The notes: a model not told the origin generated them from the sequence alone. A stretch of DNA of 16,817 bases from an uncultured Eubacteriales bacterium (GCA_900552305.1 URZD01000025.1:1-16817); one strand, 5' to 3'. Shown: positions 1-6,640, numbered from the stretch's first letter. A program made the numbers and translations.

Positions 1-213
1 CGCCGTCCGAAGCAGTTCGGCGACCTGAGCCGCATCATCTCGGGCGTGCTCAACCAGAACTACGACAACGAGAACGTCATCCTCGTGCAGTCCAAGACGC
101 TGCGCTTCACGTTTGACGAGCCCGTGGCCTGGACGCGCGACGGCGAGGCCGGCGGCGTGACGACGGACGTGACGCTGCGCAACAACCACGCGGCGATCCA
201 TATCATCGCTTAA
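1..213 (+). CDS. Diacylglycerol/lipid kinase family protein, C-terminal fragment (5' end outside window)
   Basis: Frame 1 is open from the window edge to a TAA at 211-213 and gives 70 residues. The fragment has the C-terminal signature of the YegS/DgkB/BmrU lipid kinase family: a beta-rich stretch ending in a TRDGEAGG segment (the usual 'DGE' motif near the C-terminus) and a final run of small and hydrophobic residues. Enzymes of this family phosphorylate diacylglycerol or related lipids at the inner membrane face; the catalytic GGDGT region would lie upstream of the window, so activity cannot be judged here. Codon use is strongly C/G-ending: by hand count only 4 of 70 codons end in A or T. 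This matches the first third of asnS and differs from everything after about position 714. The family call rests on a short tail and is moderately sure. Confidence 0.72.
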   Translation, partial: RRPKQFGDLSRIISGVLNQNYDNENVILVQSKTLRFTFDEPVAWTRDGEAGGVTTDVTLRNNHAAIHIIA

Positions 214-227
214 TGGCGGAAAAGATA

Positions 228-263
228 CGCAAAACCGGCGGAAAATCCGCCGGCTTTGCGTTT
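228..263 (+). terminator. Intrinsic terminator after the lipid kinase gene
   Basis: A long GC-rich hairpin starts 15 bases after the TAA. The inner stem CCGGCGGA / TCCGCCGG closes an AAA loop, and an outer CGCAAA / TTTGCG pairing flanks it with one A-C mismatch. A short TTT follows. It separates the lipid kinase transcript from the asnS promoter 20 bases downstream. Confidence 0.75.
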
Positions 264-280
264 ACGCGCGCAAGAACCGG

Positions 281-309
281 TTGAAAAAACCGCGCCGAGT
301 GCGTATAAT
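281..309 (+). promoter_or_regulatory. Sigma-70/SigA-type promoter of asnS
   Basis: TTGAAA at 281-286 and TATAAT at 304-309 are separated by exactly 17 bases, so the -10 is a perfect match and the -35 matches 5 of 6. Transcription would start near 316, leaving a leader of about 38 bases before the asnS ATG. It lies directly after the terminator at 228-263. This is the only near-consensus promoter I find in the window. Confidence 0.8.
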
Positions 310-353
310 AAAGAAGTTATTTTGAAAAATCCATCGGAAACGAGGCTGATGAT

Positions 354-1745
354 ATGAAAAGACAGCACATCGCCGGCATCTACGCATCCCCGGAGACCTT
401 CGGCGGCCAGACCCTGACCGTCTGCGGCTGGGCGCGCACGATCCGCGACATGAAGAATTTCGGCTTTATCGAGCTCAACGACGGCAGCTGCTTCAAGAGC
501 CTGCAGGTCGTGCTCGAGCGCGGCAAGCTCGAAAATTACGACGAGATCGCCCGCCAGAACGTCGGCGCGGCGTTCATTGCCGAGGGCACGCTCGTCCTCA
601 CGCCGGACGCTCCCCAGCCGTTCGAGCTCAAGGCGGAGACCGTCACGGTCGAGGGCGTTTCCTCGCCGGACTACCCGCTGCAGAAAAAGCGTCACTCGTT
701 TGAATACCTGCGCACAATACCGCACCTAAGACCCAGAACAAACACGTTTGCGGCGGTGTTCCGCGTGCGCTCGGTTATCGCGTATGCGATTCACAAATTC
801 TTTAACGACCGCGGTTTTGTGTACGTCCATACTCCGCTTATCACGGGCAGCGACTGCGAGGGCGCGGGCGAGATGTTCCGCGTAACAACCCTTGATATGG
901 CAAATCCGCCCAAAACGGAGGACGGCAAGGTTGACTACTCAAAGGACTTCTTCGGCAGAGAAACCTCGCTCACGGTAAGCGGACAGCTGGAGGGCGAGAC
1001 GTTCGCTATGGCGTTTGGCGATATTTATACCTTCGGTCCGACCTTCAGAGCCGAAAACTCGAACACAACGCGCCACGCGGCAGAGTTCTGGATGATTGAG
1101 CCGGAGATTGCGTTTGCCGACCTGAATGACGATATGCGCCTTGCGGAGGATATGCTGAAATTTGTAATTCGCTACGTGCTTGACAATGCGCCGGAGGAAA
1201 TGGCGTTCTTCAATAACTTTATTGACAAGGGACTTATCGACAGGCTGAACAACATTCTTGACAATGAGTTCGGTCATGTGACATATACCGAGGCAATCGA
1301 GCTTTTGAAAAACAGCGGCAAGAAATTTGACTACCCGGTTGAGTGGGGCGTTGACCTCCAGACCGAGCATGAAAGATATATTACTGAGGAAATATTCAAA
1401 AAGCCTGTTTTTGTTACCGATTACCCGAAGGAAATCAAGGCGTTCTATATGCGCCTGAACGATGACGGCAAGACGGTTGCGGCAATGGACTGCCTTGTGC
1501 CGGGCATAGGCGAGATTATCGGCGGCAGCCAGAGAGAGGAAAGAATGGACGTTCTTACCGCAAGAATGAAGGAAATGGGTCTTGACGAGGGCGATTACGA
1601 GCATTACCTTGACCTTCGCAGATACGGCGGAACAAAGCACGCGGGCTTTGGTCTCGGTTTTGAGAGAGCGGTTATGTACCTGACGGGAATGGGCAACATC
1701 CGTGACGTACTGCCCTATCCGAGAACAGTAAACAATCTGGGTTAA
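354..1745 (+). CDS. asnS: Asparagine--tRNA ligase (AsnRS)
   Basis: This class IIb synthetase joins asparagine to tRNA-Asn in the cytoplasm. The 463-residue length is normal for bacterial AsnRS. An N-terminal OB-fold anticodon-binding domain covers roughly residues 15-110. The catalytic core carries motif 2 (FRAENSNTTRH, 231-241) and a C-terminal motif 3 (GFGLGFERAVMY, 431-442) ending in the typical YPRTVNNLG. The bacterial AsnRS insert with KDFFG and LTVSGQLEGE is present. The ATG is preceded by GAGG at 342-345, 8 bases upstream, and by the promoter at 281-309. The gene is odd in one way: codons 1-120 are about 88% G/C-ending with no CTT and no ATA, whereas later codons use CTT, ATA/ATT, GTA and AGA freely. 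The protein reads without interruption through this break, so it is a mosaic or a chimeric assembly rather than a frameshift. Confidence 0.97.
   Translation: MKRQHIAGIYASPETFGGQTLTVCGWARTIRDMKNFGFIELNDGSCFKSLQVVLERGKLENYDEIARQNVGAAFIAEGTLVLTPDAPQPFELKAETVTVEGVSSPDYPLQKKRHSFEYLRTIPHLRPRTNTFAAVFRVRSVIAYAIHKFFNDRGFVYVHTPLITGSDCEGAGEMFRVTTLDMANPPKTEDGKVDYSKDFFGRETSLTVSGQLEGETFAMAFGDIYTFGPTFRAENSNTTRHAAEFWMIEPEIAFADLNDDMRLAEDMLKFVIRYVLDNAPEEMAFFNNFIDKGLIDRLNNILDNEFGHVTYTEAIELLKNSGKKFDYPVEWGVDLQTEHERYITEEIFKKPVFVTDYPKEIKAFYMRLNDDGKTVAAMDCLVPGIGEIIGGSQREERMDVLTARMKEMGLDEGDYEHYLDLRRYGGTKHAGFGLGFERAVMYLTGMGNIRDVLPYPRTVNNLG
700..890. other. Codon-usage and composition breakpoint inside asnS
   Basis: Hand-counted third positions: 106 of 120 asnS codons before position 714 end in G or C, against 81 of 120 in the next block and 71 of 120 in the one after. 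The first clearly different codons are ACA ATA, CTA AGA and AGA ACA between 714 and 737. Codons between about 740 and 870 are intermediate, as expected where the protein is highly conserved. Everything upstream, including the lipid kinase tail, shares the GC-rich regime. Everything downstream shares the other one. Confidence 0.75.
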
Positions 1746-1756
1746 GCGGTGATAAA

Positions 1757-2497
1757 ATGAAAATACTTTTAATTTCGGTTTTGGTTTTGATACTGATTAT
1801 TGTATTTAAGCGCAACACTCTTATCGCGATAAGGGCAAAGATGCTTTTTGCAAAAGGTGACAGCGAGGGCGCAATCAAATGTTTTGCGCGTGCCGACAAG
1901 GGCGGCGGACTAAGAGCGGAGCAGCTTATGACCTACGGCTTTATTCTGCTTAAATCGGGCAGGTGCGAGGAGGCGCGCGTGGCGCTGAACCGTGCGCATA
2001 TGTCGGCGTCAAAGCCGCAGATAAGGCAAAGAATAAAGGCTATTCAGGCTCTTGTCGAGTGGAAGAGCGGCAGCCTTCAAAACGCAATAGAGATGCTTGA
2101 AGAGGTCAATGCGGAGTTCAAGACTACCGCGGTGTATCAGGACTTGGGACTTTTGTACATTTTAAGCGGCGACAAGCAAAAGGCGCTTGAATACAACAAG
2201 GAGGCATACGAATACAACTCCGATGACCTTGTTATAACGGACAACATGGCGGAGGCGTATGCGCTCTGCGGCGATTATACCCACGCAGCGGAGCTGTATG
2301 AAACTCTGCTTGAAAAGGAAGCACACTTCCCGGAGCCGTACTACGGCTACGGATTGCTGCTGATTGACCGCGGCGAGCGCGAGCGCGGGATTGAGCTTAT
2401 ACGGGAATCGCTTGGCAAGCGGTTTACCTTTCTTAGCGTAAAAAGCCGCCCGGAGGTTGAGGAAATGCTGCGCGGGATTGAGGAAGAAAAGAAATAG
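1757..2497 (+). CDS. Membrane-anchored tetratricopeptide repeat (TPR) protein
   Basis: The 246-residue product begins with one hydrophobic segment (about residues 3-17, mostly I, L and V) followed by K-R, which looks like an uncleaved N-terminal anchor with the rest in the cytoplasm. After it come about six helix-turn-helix TPR-like units, roughly residues 21-46, 54-84, 91-120, 124-157, 158-190 and 192-222, with the usual small, aromatic and proline-proximal positions (for example YQDLGLLYILSGD and ITDNMAEAYALCGD). TPR arrays are protein-binding scaffolds; the partner cannot be told from sequence. The ATG lies 11 bases after the asnS stop, with only a weak GGTGA upstream, so translation is probably coupled to asnS. 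No promoter is visible between them. I do not recognise a named family beyond TPR. Confidence 0.85.
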   Translation: MKILLISVLVLILIIVFKRNTLIAIRAKMLFAKGDSEGAIKCFARADKGGGLRAEQLMTYGFILLKSGRCEEARVALNRAHMSASKPQIRQRIKAIQALVEWKSGSLQNAIEMLEEVNAEFKTTAVYQDLGLLYILSGDKQKALEYNKEAYEYNSDDLVITDNMAEAYALCGDYTHAAELYETLLEKEAHFPEPYYGYGLLLIDRGERERGIELIRESLGKRFTFLSVKSRPEVEEMLRGIEEEKK

Positions 2498-2560
2498 GAA
2501 CGCGGTCGGCGGCGCGATAAGCGGATATACATACGCGGCAGCGCGGGAACGGTATGCAGG
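2497..2560 (+). repeat. Spacer module A (similar to the spacer at 5139-5215)
   Basis: This sequence follows the TPR gene stop directly. It shares an ordered set of words with the spacer after the YifB gene: GGAAC, GCGAT, GCGG, ATACATAC, GCGG, CAG, AAC and ATGC, with small insertions. The strongest shared piece is ATACATAC-GCGGCAG against ATACATACTGCGGACAG. The alignment was made by eye, and both spacers are GCG-rich, so chance contributes. Confidence 0.4.
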
Positions 2561-2625
2561 GTAAACGCGTATTTTTGTGCGCGGTCATGCCGCAAGCGAA
2601 AACCGCGGCTGCGGCACACAGGGAC

Positions 2626-2650
2626 GGAACGCGTTTCGGCGCACCGATAA
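2626..2650 (+). repeat. Imperfect direct repeat of 2497-2520
   Basis: The sequence GGAACGCG-TTTCGGCG-CACCGATAA resembles GGAACGCG-GTCGGCG-GCGCGATAA at 2497-2520, with about 20 of 25 positions identical. Both copies are followed by ATAT within a few bases. The two copies are 129 bases apart in the same TPR-rlmB spacer, which suggests an old local duplication. The rest of the spacer (2561-2725) holds no recognisable promoter or terminator. Confidence 0.35.
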
Positions 2651-2735
2651 ATATGATCGGCGGCGCGGACATAAAAGAAACCAAAATGCCCGTTTGCACA
2701 TAAATTGCGGACGCGGCATTGAAACGGAGATAAAA

Positions 2736-3476
2736 ATGGAAGATAAAATTTACGGTACGAATCCTGTTCTTGAAGCGTTGAGTTCGGGAAGGGAAATCGA
2801 CAAAATTCTGATTCTTGACGGAGCGCGGCACAGCCGCATTTCGCGGATTACCGCTATGGCGAAGGAAAAAGGGATTGCGTATCGGTTTGTGAGCAAGCAA
2901 AGCCTTGACAGGCTGTGCGAGGGCGAGAACCACCAGGGCGTGGTCGCATATGCGGCGGCGCACTCGTACACCGACGTGGAGGATATATTAAACATTGCGC
3001 GGAAAAAGGGCGAGCCGCCTTTTGTAATAATTGCGGAAAACCTCAGCGACCCGCACAATCTGGGCAGTATTATAAGAACGGCAAACGCGGCGGGGGCGCA
3101 CGGCGTAATAATTCCGAAAAACAGGAGCGTGGGACTTAACTCGACCGTGAGCAAGGTCTCGGCGGGCGCGGTGGAATACACACCTGTGGCAAGGGTGTCC
3201 AACATAGCCTCGACAGTGGAAAAGCTGAAAAAAGAGGGGCTTTGGATTGTCGGAACGGCAGTCGAGGGCAAGATGACTCACTACGACTGCGACCTTACCG
3301 GCGCACTGGGCATAGTTATAGGCAGCGAGGGCGAGGGAATGAGCCGCATTGTGCGCGAAAAGTGCGATTTTCTTGTGAAAATACCGATGATAGGCGAGAT
3401 AGAGTCGCTTAACGCGTCGGTTGCGGCGGGCGTTCTTGTATACGAGGCGTTGCGGCAAAGACTGAAAAAGAAATAG
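2736..3476 (+). CDS. rlmB: 23S rRNA (guanosine(2251)-2'-O)-methyltransferase RlmB (TrmH/SpoU family)
   Basis: This SPOUT-class enzyme transfers a methyl group from S-adenosylmethionine to the 2'-O of a ribosomal guanosine. Starting at ATG 2736 it has 246 residues, the usual RlmB length. The N-terminal substrate-binding domain (about 1-80) opens with YGTNPVLEAL. The knotted SAM domain carries motif 1 NLGSIIRTANAAG (108-120), motif 2 IGSEGEGM (195-202) and motif 3 with IPMIG and SLNASVAAGVLVYE (216-237). GGAGA at 2726-2730 sits 5 bases before the ATG. The frame stays open to 2577, but that stretch has no family similarity and low-complexity basic residues, so I reject a longer protein. Other SpoU paralogues, such as a tRNA Gm18 enzyme, are possible; the N-terminal domain favours RlmB. 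Confidence 0.9.
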   Translation: MEDKIYGTNPVLEALSSGREIDKILILDGARHSRISRITAMAKEKGIAYRFVSKQSLDRLCEGENHQGVVAYAAAHSYTDVEDILNIARKKGEPPFVIIAENLSDPHNLGSIIRTANAAGAHGVIIPKNRSVGLNSTVSKVSAGAVEYTPVARVSNIASTVEKLKKEGLWIVGTAVEGKMTHYDCDLTGALGIVIGSEGEGMSRIVREKCDFLVKIPMIGEIESLNASVAAGVLVYEALRQRLKKK

Positions 3477-3485
3477 TCAATGCGG

Positions 3486-3530
3486 CGCGGTTTTTAAGCC
3501 GCGGCAGCTCTTTAGGGGAAAAGAATTTCC
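3486..3530 (+). other. Two small inverted repeats in the rlmB-yifB spacer
   Basis: CGCGG (3486-3490) can pair with CCGCG (3499-3503) across a TTTTTAAG loop. GGAAA (3517-3521) can pair with TTTCC (3526-3530) across AGAA. CCGCGG occurs twice (3499-3504 and 3529-3534), giving alternative pairings. Neither stem is followed by a T-tract, so I do not call a terminator. The spacer 3477-3604 has no other clear signal. Confidence 0.25.
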
Positions 3531-3604
3531 GCGGAGCGAAAAAATTTGTATGCGGTATACGGTTTTGTCTGCCCTGGCGGCGGACACGGAGCGGGGTGAT
3601 ACAC

Positions 3605-5137
3605 ATGATTTCAAAACTGAACAGCACGTCTCTTTCGGGCATAGACGGATATATTGTAAATGTGGAAACCGACATTTCAAGCGGACTTCCGGGTTTTGAC
3701 ATTGTCGGACTGCCGGATGCGGCGGTCAAGGAGTCGAAGGAGCGCATCCGCGCGGCGATAAAGAATACCGGACTCACCATGCCGTCAAAAAAGATAACGG
3801 TCAATCTTGCGCCTGCCGATGTAAAAAAGGAGGGCGCGCACTTTGACCTGCCTATTGCCTTGGGGATTCTCAGCGCCTCAGGGCAGTTTTCCGTTAGGGA
3901 TGAAGGCGAGTACGCGTTCCTCGGCGAGCTGTCATTGGACGGCGAGCTGCGGCGCGTCAGCGGAGTTTTGCCGATGGTGATTTCCGCCTACCAAAGCGGA
4001 ATACGCAGGGTATTTTTGCCGAGCGAAAATGCTAAGGAGGCGGCGGTGATTTCGGGACTGGAGGTCTACGGCGCGGGCAGCCTTGCGGAAATCCTGCGGC
4101 ATTTCACGGGCGATGCTCCGATTAAGCCGGTGTCAGTTGATGTGGACGAGCTGTTTCGCCGCGGCGGCGACCACAGGCTTGACTTTGCGGACGTGAAGGG
4201 TCAGTATTTTGTAAAGCGCGCATTGGAGGTAGCCGCCGCGGGCGGACACAACCTTATAATGATAGGACCTCCGGGGTCGGGAAAGACAATGATTGCAAAA
4301 CGCATACCGTCAATTCTTCCGGACATGACATTTGAGGAATCTCTGGAGGTTACAAAGATACACAGTATATCGGGCGCACTGCCGGAAAACAGTCCGCTTA
4401 TAACGGTAAGACCGTTTCGGCATCCGCACCATACGATTTCGTCTGTCGGACTTTCGGGCGGCGGAACACACCCAAAACCGGGGGAAATAAGCCTTTCGCA
4501 TAACGGCGTTTTGTTCCTTGACGAGCTGCCGGAGTTCAGGCGTGACGCGCTTGAGGTAATGCGGCAGCCGCTTGAGGACGGCGAGATTACGATTACAAGG
4601 GCGGGCGGTACGGTGACGTACCCGTGCAGCGTTATGCTGGTTGCGTCAATGAATCCGTGTCCGTGCGGTTACTACGGCGACCCGACCCGCGAATGTACCT
4701 GCAGTGAAACGCAGATAAGCCGCTACATAAGCAAGATAAGCGGGCCGCTGCTTGACAGAATAGACCTGCACGTTGAAGTTCCCGCGGTGAAGTACGAGGA
4801 CTTGGAGAATAAGGAAAAGGGCGAATCCTCGGCGGATATAAAGGCGAGGGTTGACAGGGCGCGAAAGGTACAAACGGCGCGGTATGCAGCGGACGGTATA
4901 TATTCAAACAGTCAGCTTACACCGCAGCTTATGAGCAAATACTGCGTGCTTGACGCAGAGGCAAACGAGCTGCTTAAACAGGCGTACGAAACGCTCGGAC
5001 TGAGTGCACGTGCGCATAACAGGATTTTGAAGGTGGCAAGGACGATTGCCGACCTTGAAGGCATCGCTGACATAAGCGCGGAGCATATCGCGGAAGCGAT
5101 ACAGTACAGAGCGCTTGACAGAAAATTTTTCGGATAG
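3605..5137 (+). CDS. yifB: YifB/ComM-family Mg chelatase-like AAA+ ATPase
   Basis: This family has an N-terminal Lon-protease-like fold (here about residues 1-170), a central Mg-chelatase-type AAA+ ATPase and a C-terminal lid. ComM in Haemophilus and Vibrio is a hexameric branch-migration helicase in natural transformation; the role in Clostridia is not settled. Visible motifs are Walker A GPPGSGKT (221-228), Walker B LFLDELPEF with D306-E307, the family's MNPCPCGYYGD segment, and a C-terminal SARAHNRILKVARTIADL helix region. With ATG 3605 the length is 510 residues, typical for the family, and the N-terminus MISKLNSTSLSGIDG matches it. GGGGTGAT at 3593-3600 ends 4 bases upstream. A GTG at 3596 is in frame and also has GGAG ahead of it, but would add three residues to a start that already fits. 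Confidence 0.93.
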   Translation: MISKLNSTSLSGIDGYIVNVETDISSGLPGFDIVGLPDAAVKESKERIRAAIKNTGLTMPSKKITVNLAPADVKKEGAHFDLPIALGILSASGQFSVRDEGEYAFLGELSLDGELRRVSGVLPMVISAYQSGIRRVFLPSENAKEAAVISGLEVYGAGSLAEILRHFTGDAPIKPVSVDVDELFRRGGDHRLDFADVKGQYFVKRALEVAAAGGHNLIMIGPPGSGKTMIAKRIPSILPDMTFEESLEVTKIHSISGALPENSPLITVRPFRHPHHTISSVGLSGGGTHPKPGEISLSHNGVLFLDELPEFRRDALEVMRQPLEDGEITITRAGGTVTYPCSVMLVASMNPCPCGYYGDPTRECTCSETQISRYISKISGPLLDRIDLHVEVPAVKYEDLENKEKGESSADIKARVDRARKVQTARYAADGIYSNSQLTPQLMSKYCVLDAEANELLKQAYETLGLSARAHNRILKVARTIADLEGIADISAEHIAEAIQYRALDRKFFG

Positions 5138-5138
5138 C

Positions 5139-5215
5139 GGAACACAGCCGCGCGGCGGGAATTCGCGATTGGCGGCGAGAATACATACTGCGGACAGGAT
5201 TTGGCAACAATGCGG
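5139..5215 (+). repeat. Spacer module C (similar to 2497-2560 and to 8231-8276)
   Basis: The module begins one base after the yifB stop with GGAAC, as module A does after its own gene. It carries GCGAT, ATACATACTGCGGACAGG and GCAACAATGCGG in order. Its middle part aligns by eye with 8231-8276, where TGCGGAAAGG and GCAACA recur after the same GCGAT word. It contains no ORF of note. Confidence 0.4.
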
Positions 5216-5239
5216 CTTGCAGCCGTAAAAAGGGCGGCT
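5213..5239 (+). promoter_or_regulatory. Mutually exclusive hairpins in the leader of the HAD gene
   Basis: AGCCG at 5221-5225 can pair either upstream with CGGCT at 5213-5217 (loop TGC plus flanks) or downstream with CGGCT at 5235-5239 (loop TAAAAAGGG). The choice lies 23 bases before the GGAGA of the next gene. This is the geometry of a simple switch, but stems of five pairs arise easily in GC-rich DNA and no ligand or leader peptide is apparent. Confidence 0.2.
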
Positions 5240-5272
5240 GACGCGACTATCATGCAAAAACGGAGATAATTT

Positions 5273-6004
5273 ATGATAAAAACGGTTTTAATCGATATAG
5301 ACAACACACTGCTTGATTTTGACAAATGCGCCTGTCTTGCGATGCGGGCGGGGTTTGGGCAGTGCGGACTCAGCTTTTCGGAGGAAATGTTTGACACATT
5401 TACACGTATAAACAACGGGCTTTGGGCGGAAATCGAAAAGCGGACTATAACCAAACAGGACTTATACAGGGTACGGTGGAACAGAATATTTGCGGAGCTT
5501 GGGATTTCTGCCGACGGCGAGGAGTTTGAGCATATATTCAAAGCTTATCTTGCCGAGAGCGCGGAGCCTGTGGACGGTGCGTACAGCCTGCTTGAATATC
5601 TTGCGCCGCGGTTTACGGTTTGCGCCGCGAGCAACGGTCCGCAGCACGAACAGGAGAGCAGACTGGCACGCGCGGATATGACGCGTTTTTTGGACTACAT
5701 ATTCACCTCCGAGGGGATAGGCGTGCCGAAACCCGAAAAGGCGTTTTTTGACGGTTGCTTTGCGCGAGTAAACGGTGCGGAGAAGCAAAGCGCGATTCTT
5801 ATAGGCGATTCGCAGAATGCGGATATTGACGGCGGAAGAGCGTGCGGAATAAGGACAATCTGGTACAATCACCACGGCTCGGACGAGCCGAGCCGCGCAG
5901 ATTACACCGCAGCAAGTCTTGCGGAGGTCGCGGCAATAATTGAAAAAATAACCGAAACGGAACAGGCGAAGGAGAACAGTCCGAAACCGCTTGAAAAGGC
6001 GTAA
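5273..6004 (+). CDS. HAD-superfamily hydrolase, YjjG/YfnB type (noncanonical pyrimidine nucleotidase-like)
   Basis: The protein is a cytosolic haloacid dehalogenase-fold phosphatase of 243 residues. All four HAD motifs are present: motif I D8-I-D10-N-T12, motif II S120-N121, motif III K153 in VPKPEKAFF, and motif IV with GDS (178-180) and D184. The cap region has the INNGLWAEIEKRTIT segment seen in YfnB/YjjG, whose E. coli member dephosphorylates nucleoside monophosphates, including noncanonical pyrimidines (a house-cleaning role). The substrate here is inferred from family resemblance only. GGAGA (5262-5266) sits 6 bases before the ATG. The last 20 residues form a charged tail rich in E, K and P beyond the usual domain end. 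Confidence 0.87.
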   Translation: MIKTVLIDIDNTLLDFDKCACLAMRAGFGQCGLSFSEEMFDTFTRINNGLWAEIEKRTITKQDLYRVRWNRIFAELGISADGEEFEHIFKAYLAESAEPVDGAYSLLEYLAPRFTVCAASNGPQHEQESRLARADMTRFLDYIFTSEGIGVPKPEKAFFDGCFARVNGAEKQSAILIGDSQNADIDGGRACGIRTIWYNHHGSDEPSRADYTAASLAEVAAIIEKITETEQAKENSPKPLEKA

Positions 6005-6025
6005 CTGCGGCATATTTCGGCTGAT

Positions 6026-6054
6026 TTGAAATACGGTTTCCGTTTTCGGATAAC
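6026..6054 (+). promoter_or_regulatory. Candidate promoter upstream of trmL
   Basis: TTGAAA (6026-6031, 5 of 6) and GATAAC (6049-6054, 4 of 6) are spaced by 17 bases. Transcription would begin near 6061, about 60 bases before trmL. The -10 lacks the usual last T, so the call is tentative. It would separate trmL-degV-DUF4364 from the HAD gene. Confidence 0.4.
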
Positions 6055-6058
6055 GTAT
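6031..6058. promoter_or_regulatory. Interrupted palindrome overlapping the candidate promoter (possible operator)
   Basis: Two 12-base arms flank TTTT: ATACG-GTT-TCCG on the left and CGGA-TAA-CGTAT on the right. Ten of twelve positions are complementary. The dyad runs from the last base of the -35 through the -10, which is where a dimeric repressor would act. It could also simply be an RNA hairpin from read-through of the HAD gene. Confidence 0.35.
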
Positions 6059-6065
6059 ATATGAA

Positions 6066-6104
6066 ATAAGACCCATGAGGGACTTATCGGGAGTAAATTT
6101 TTTT
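6066..6104 (+). terminator. Leader hairpin with trailing T-tract (attenuator-like or weak terminator)
   Basis: ATAAG (6066-6070) pairs with CTTAT (6083-6087), and CCC (6072-6074) pairs with GGG (6079-6081), with one A-A mismatch between the two stems and an ATGA loop. A run of seven T follows at 6098-6104. The 10-base gap between hairpin and T-run is unusual for an intrinsic terminator. The trmL ribosome binding site starts 5 bases after the T-run. Confidence 0.35.
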
Positions 6105-6121
6105 GAAAAGAGGAATAAAAA

Positions 6122-6640
6122 ATGCGTTTGCACATAGTTTTGGTTGAACCGGAGATTCCCGCGAATACGGGTAACATCTCCCGCACCTGCTCGGTCATAG
6201 GCGCGCCGCTGCACCTTGTACATCCGCTCGGCTTTGATATCGGCGAAAAGCAGGTAAAGCGGGCGGGACTTGACTACTGGGACGAGTTGGAGCTGTTTGA
6301 ATACGACAGCTTTGACGAGGTAAGACAAAAATATCCCGGCGGCGATTTTTACTACTGCACGACAAAGGCGCCGCGGGCATACGCCGATGTGGACTTTACG
6401 GACGGCGGACAGGGCGACGGCAAGGAGGTATTTCTTGTGTTTGGCAAGGAAACGCGCGGACTGCCGGAAACATTGCTTGCTTTAAACTACGAAAAATGTA
6501 TAAGAATACCGATGAAGGTGAATAGAAGGTCGCTTAACCTATCCAACTCGGTTGCGGTGATTGCGTTTGAAGTTCTAAGACAGTTTGGATTTGAAAACCT
6601 TGAAAAGCAGGGCAGGCTGACCGGAAGAGCCGAGGGATAA
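6122..6640 (+). CDS. trmL: tRNA (cytidine(34)-2'-O)-methyltransferase TrmL (SPOUT)
   Basis: TrmL methylates the 2'-O of the wobble nucleotide of certain tRNA-Leu species, using S-adenosylmethionine. The 172-residue product is a minimal SPOUT domain without extra domains, the usual size for TrmL/CspR (about 155-170). Motifs: motif 1 NTGNISRTC (15-23), motif 2 VFGKETRGLP (106-115) and motif 3 with IPM, then RRSLNLSNSVAVIAFEVLRQ (from 135), in which the knot residues are intact. AGAGGA at 6109-6114 is 7 bases before the ATG. Upstream lies a long structured leader with a candidate promoter. The C-terminal tail of about 12 residues is slightly longer than usual. Confidence 0.93.
   Translation: MRLHIVLVEPEIPANTGNISRTCSVIGAPLHLVHPLGFDIGEKQVKRAGLDYWDELELFEYDSFDEVRQKYPGGDFYYCTTKAPRAYADVDFTDGGQGDGKEVFLVFGKETRGLPETLLALNYEKCIRIPMKVNRRSLNLSNSVAVIAFEVLRQFGFENLEKQGRLTGRAEG

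Noticed and set aside
939..1640. 233-codon open frame on the - strand inside asnS
   Set aside because: asnS coding is certain on the + strand here; the antisense frame has no independent support.
2554..2703. A 49-codon + strand ORF in the TPR-rlmB spacer
   Set aside because: It has no convincing ribosome binding site, no recognisable domain, and lies in GCG-rich DNA where stops are scarce. It overlaps the direct repeat at 2626-2650.
2577..2735. N-terminal extension of RlmB by 53 residues
   Set aside because: The extension is basic and low in hydrophobic residues, unlike the family, and a good GGAGA lies 5 bases before ATG 2736, which gives the normal RlmB length.
5462..6328. 288-codon open frame on the - strand across the HAD gene and trmL
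   Set aside because: It overlaps two genes with intact catalytic motifs and its translation is Arg/Val/Tyr-rich without any recognisable domain.
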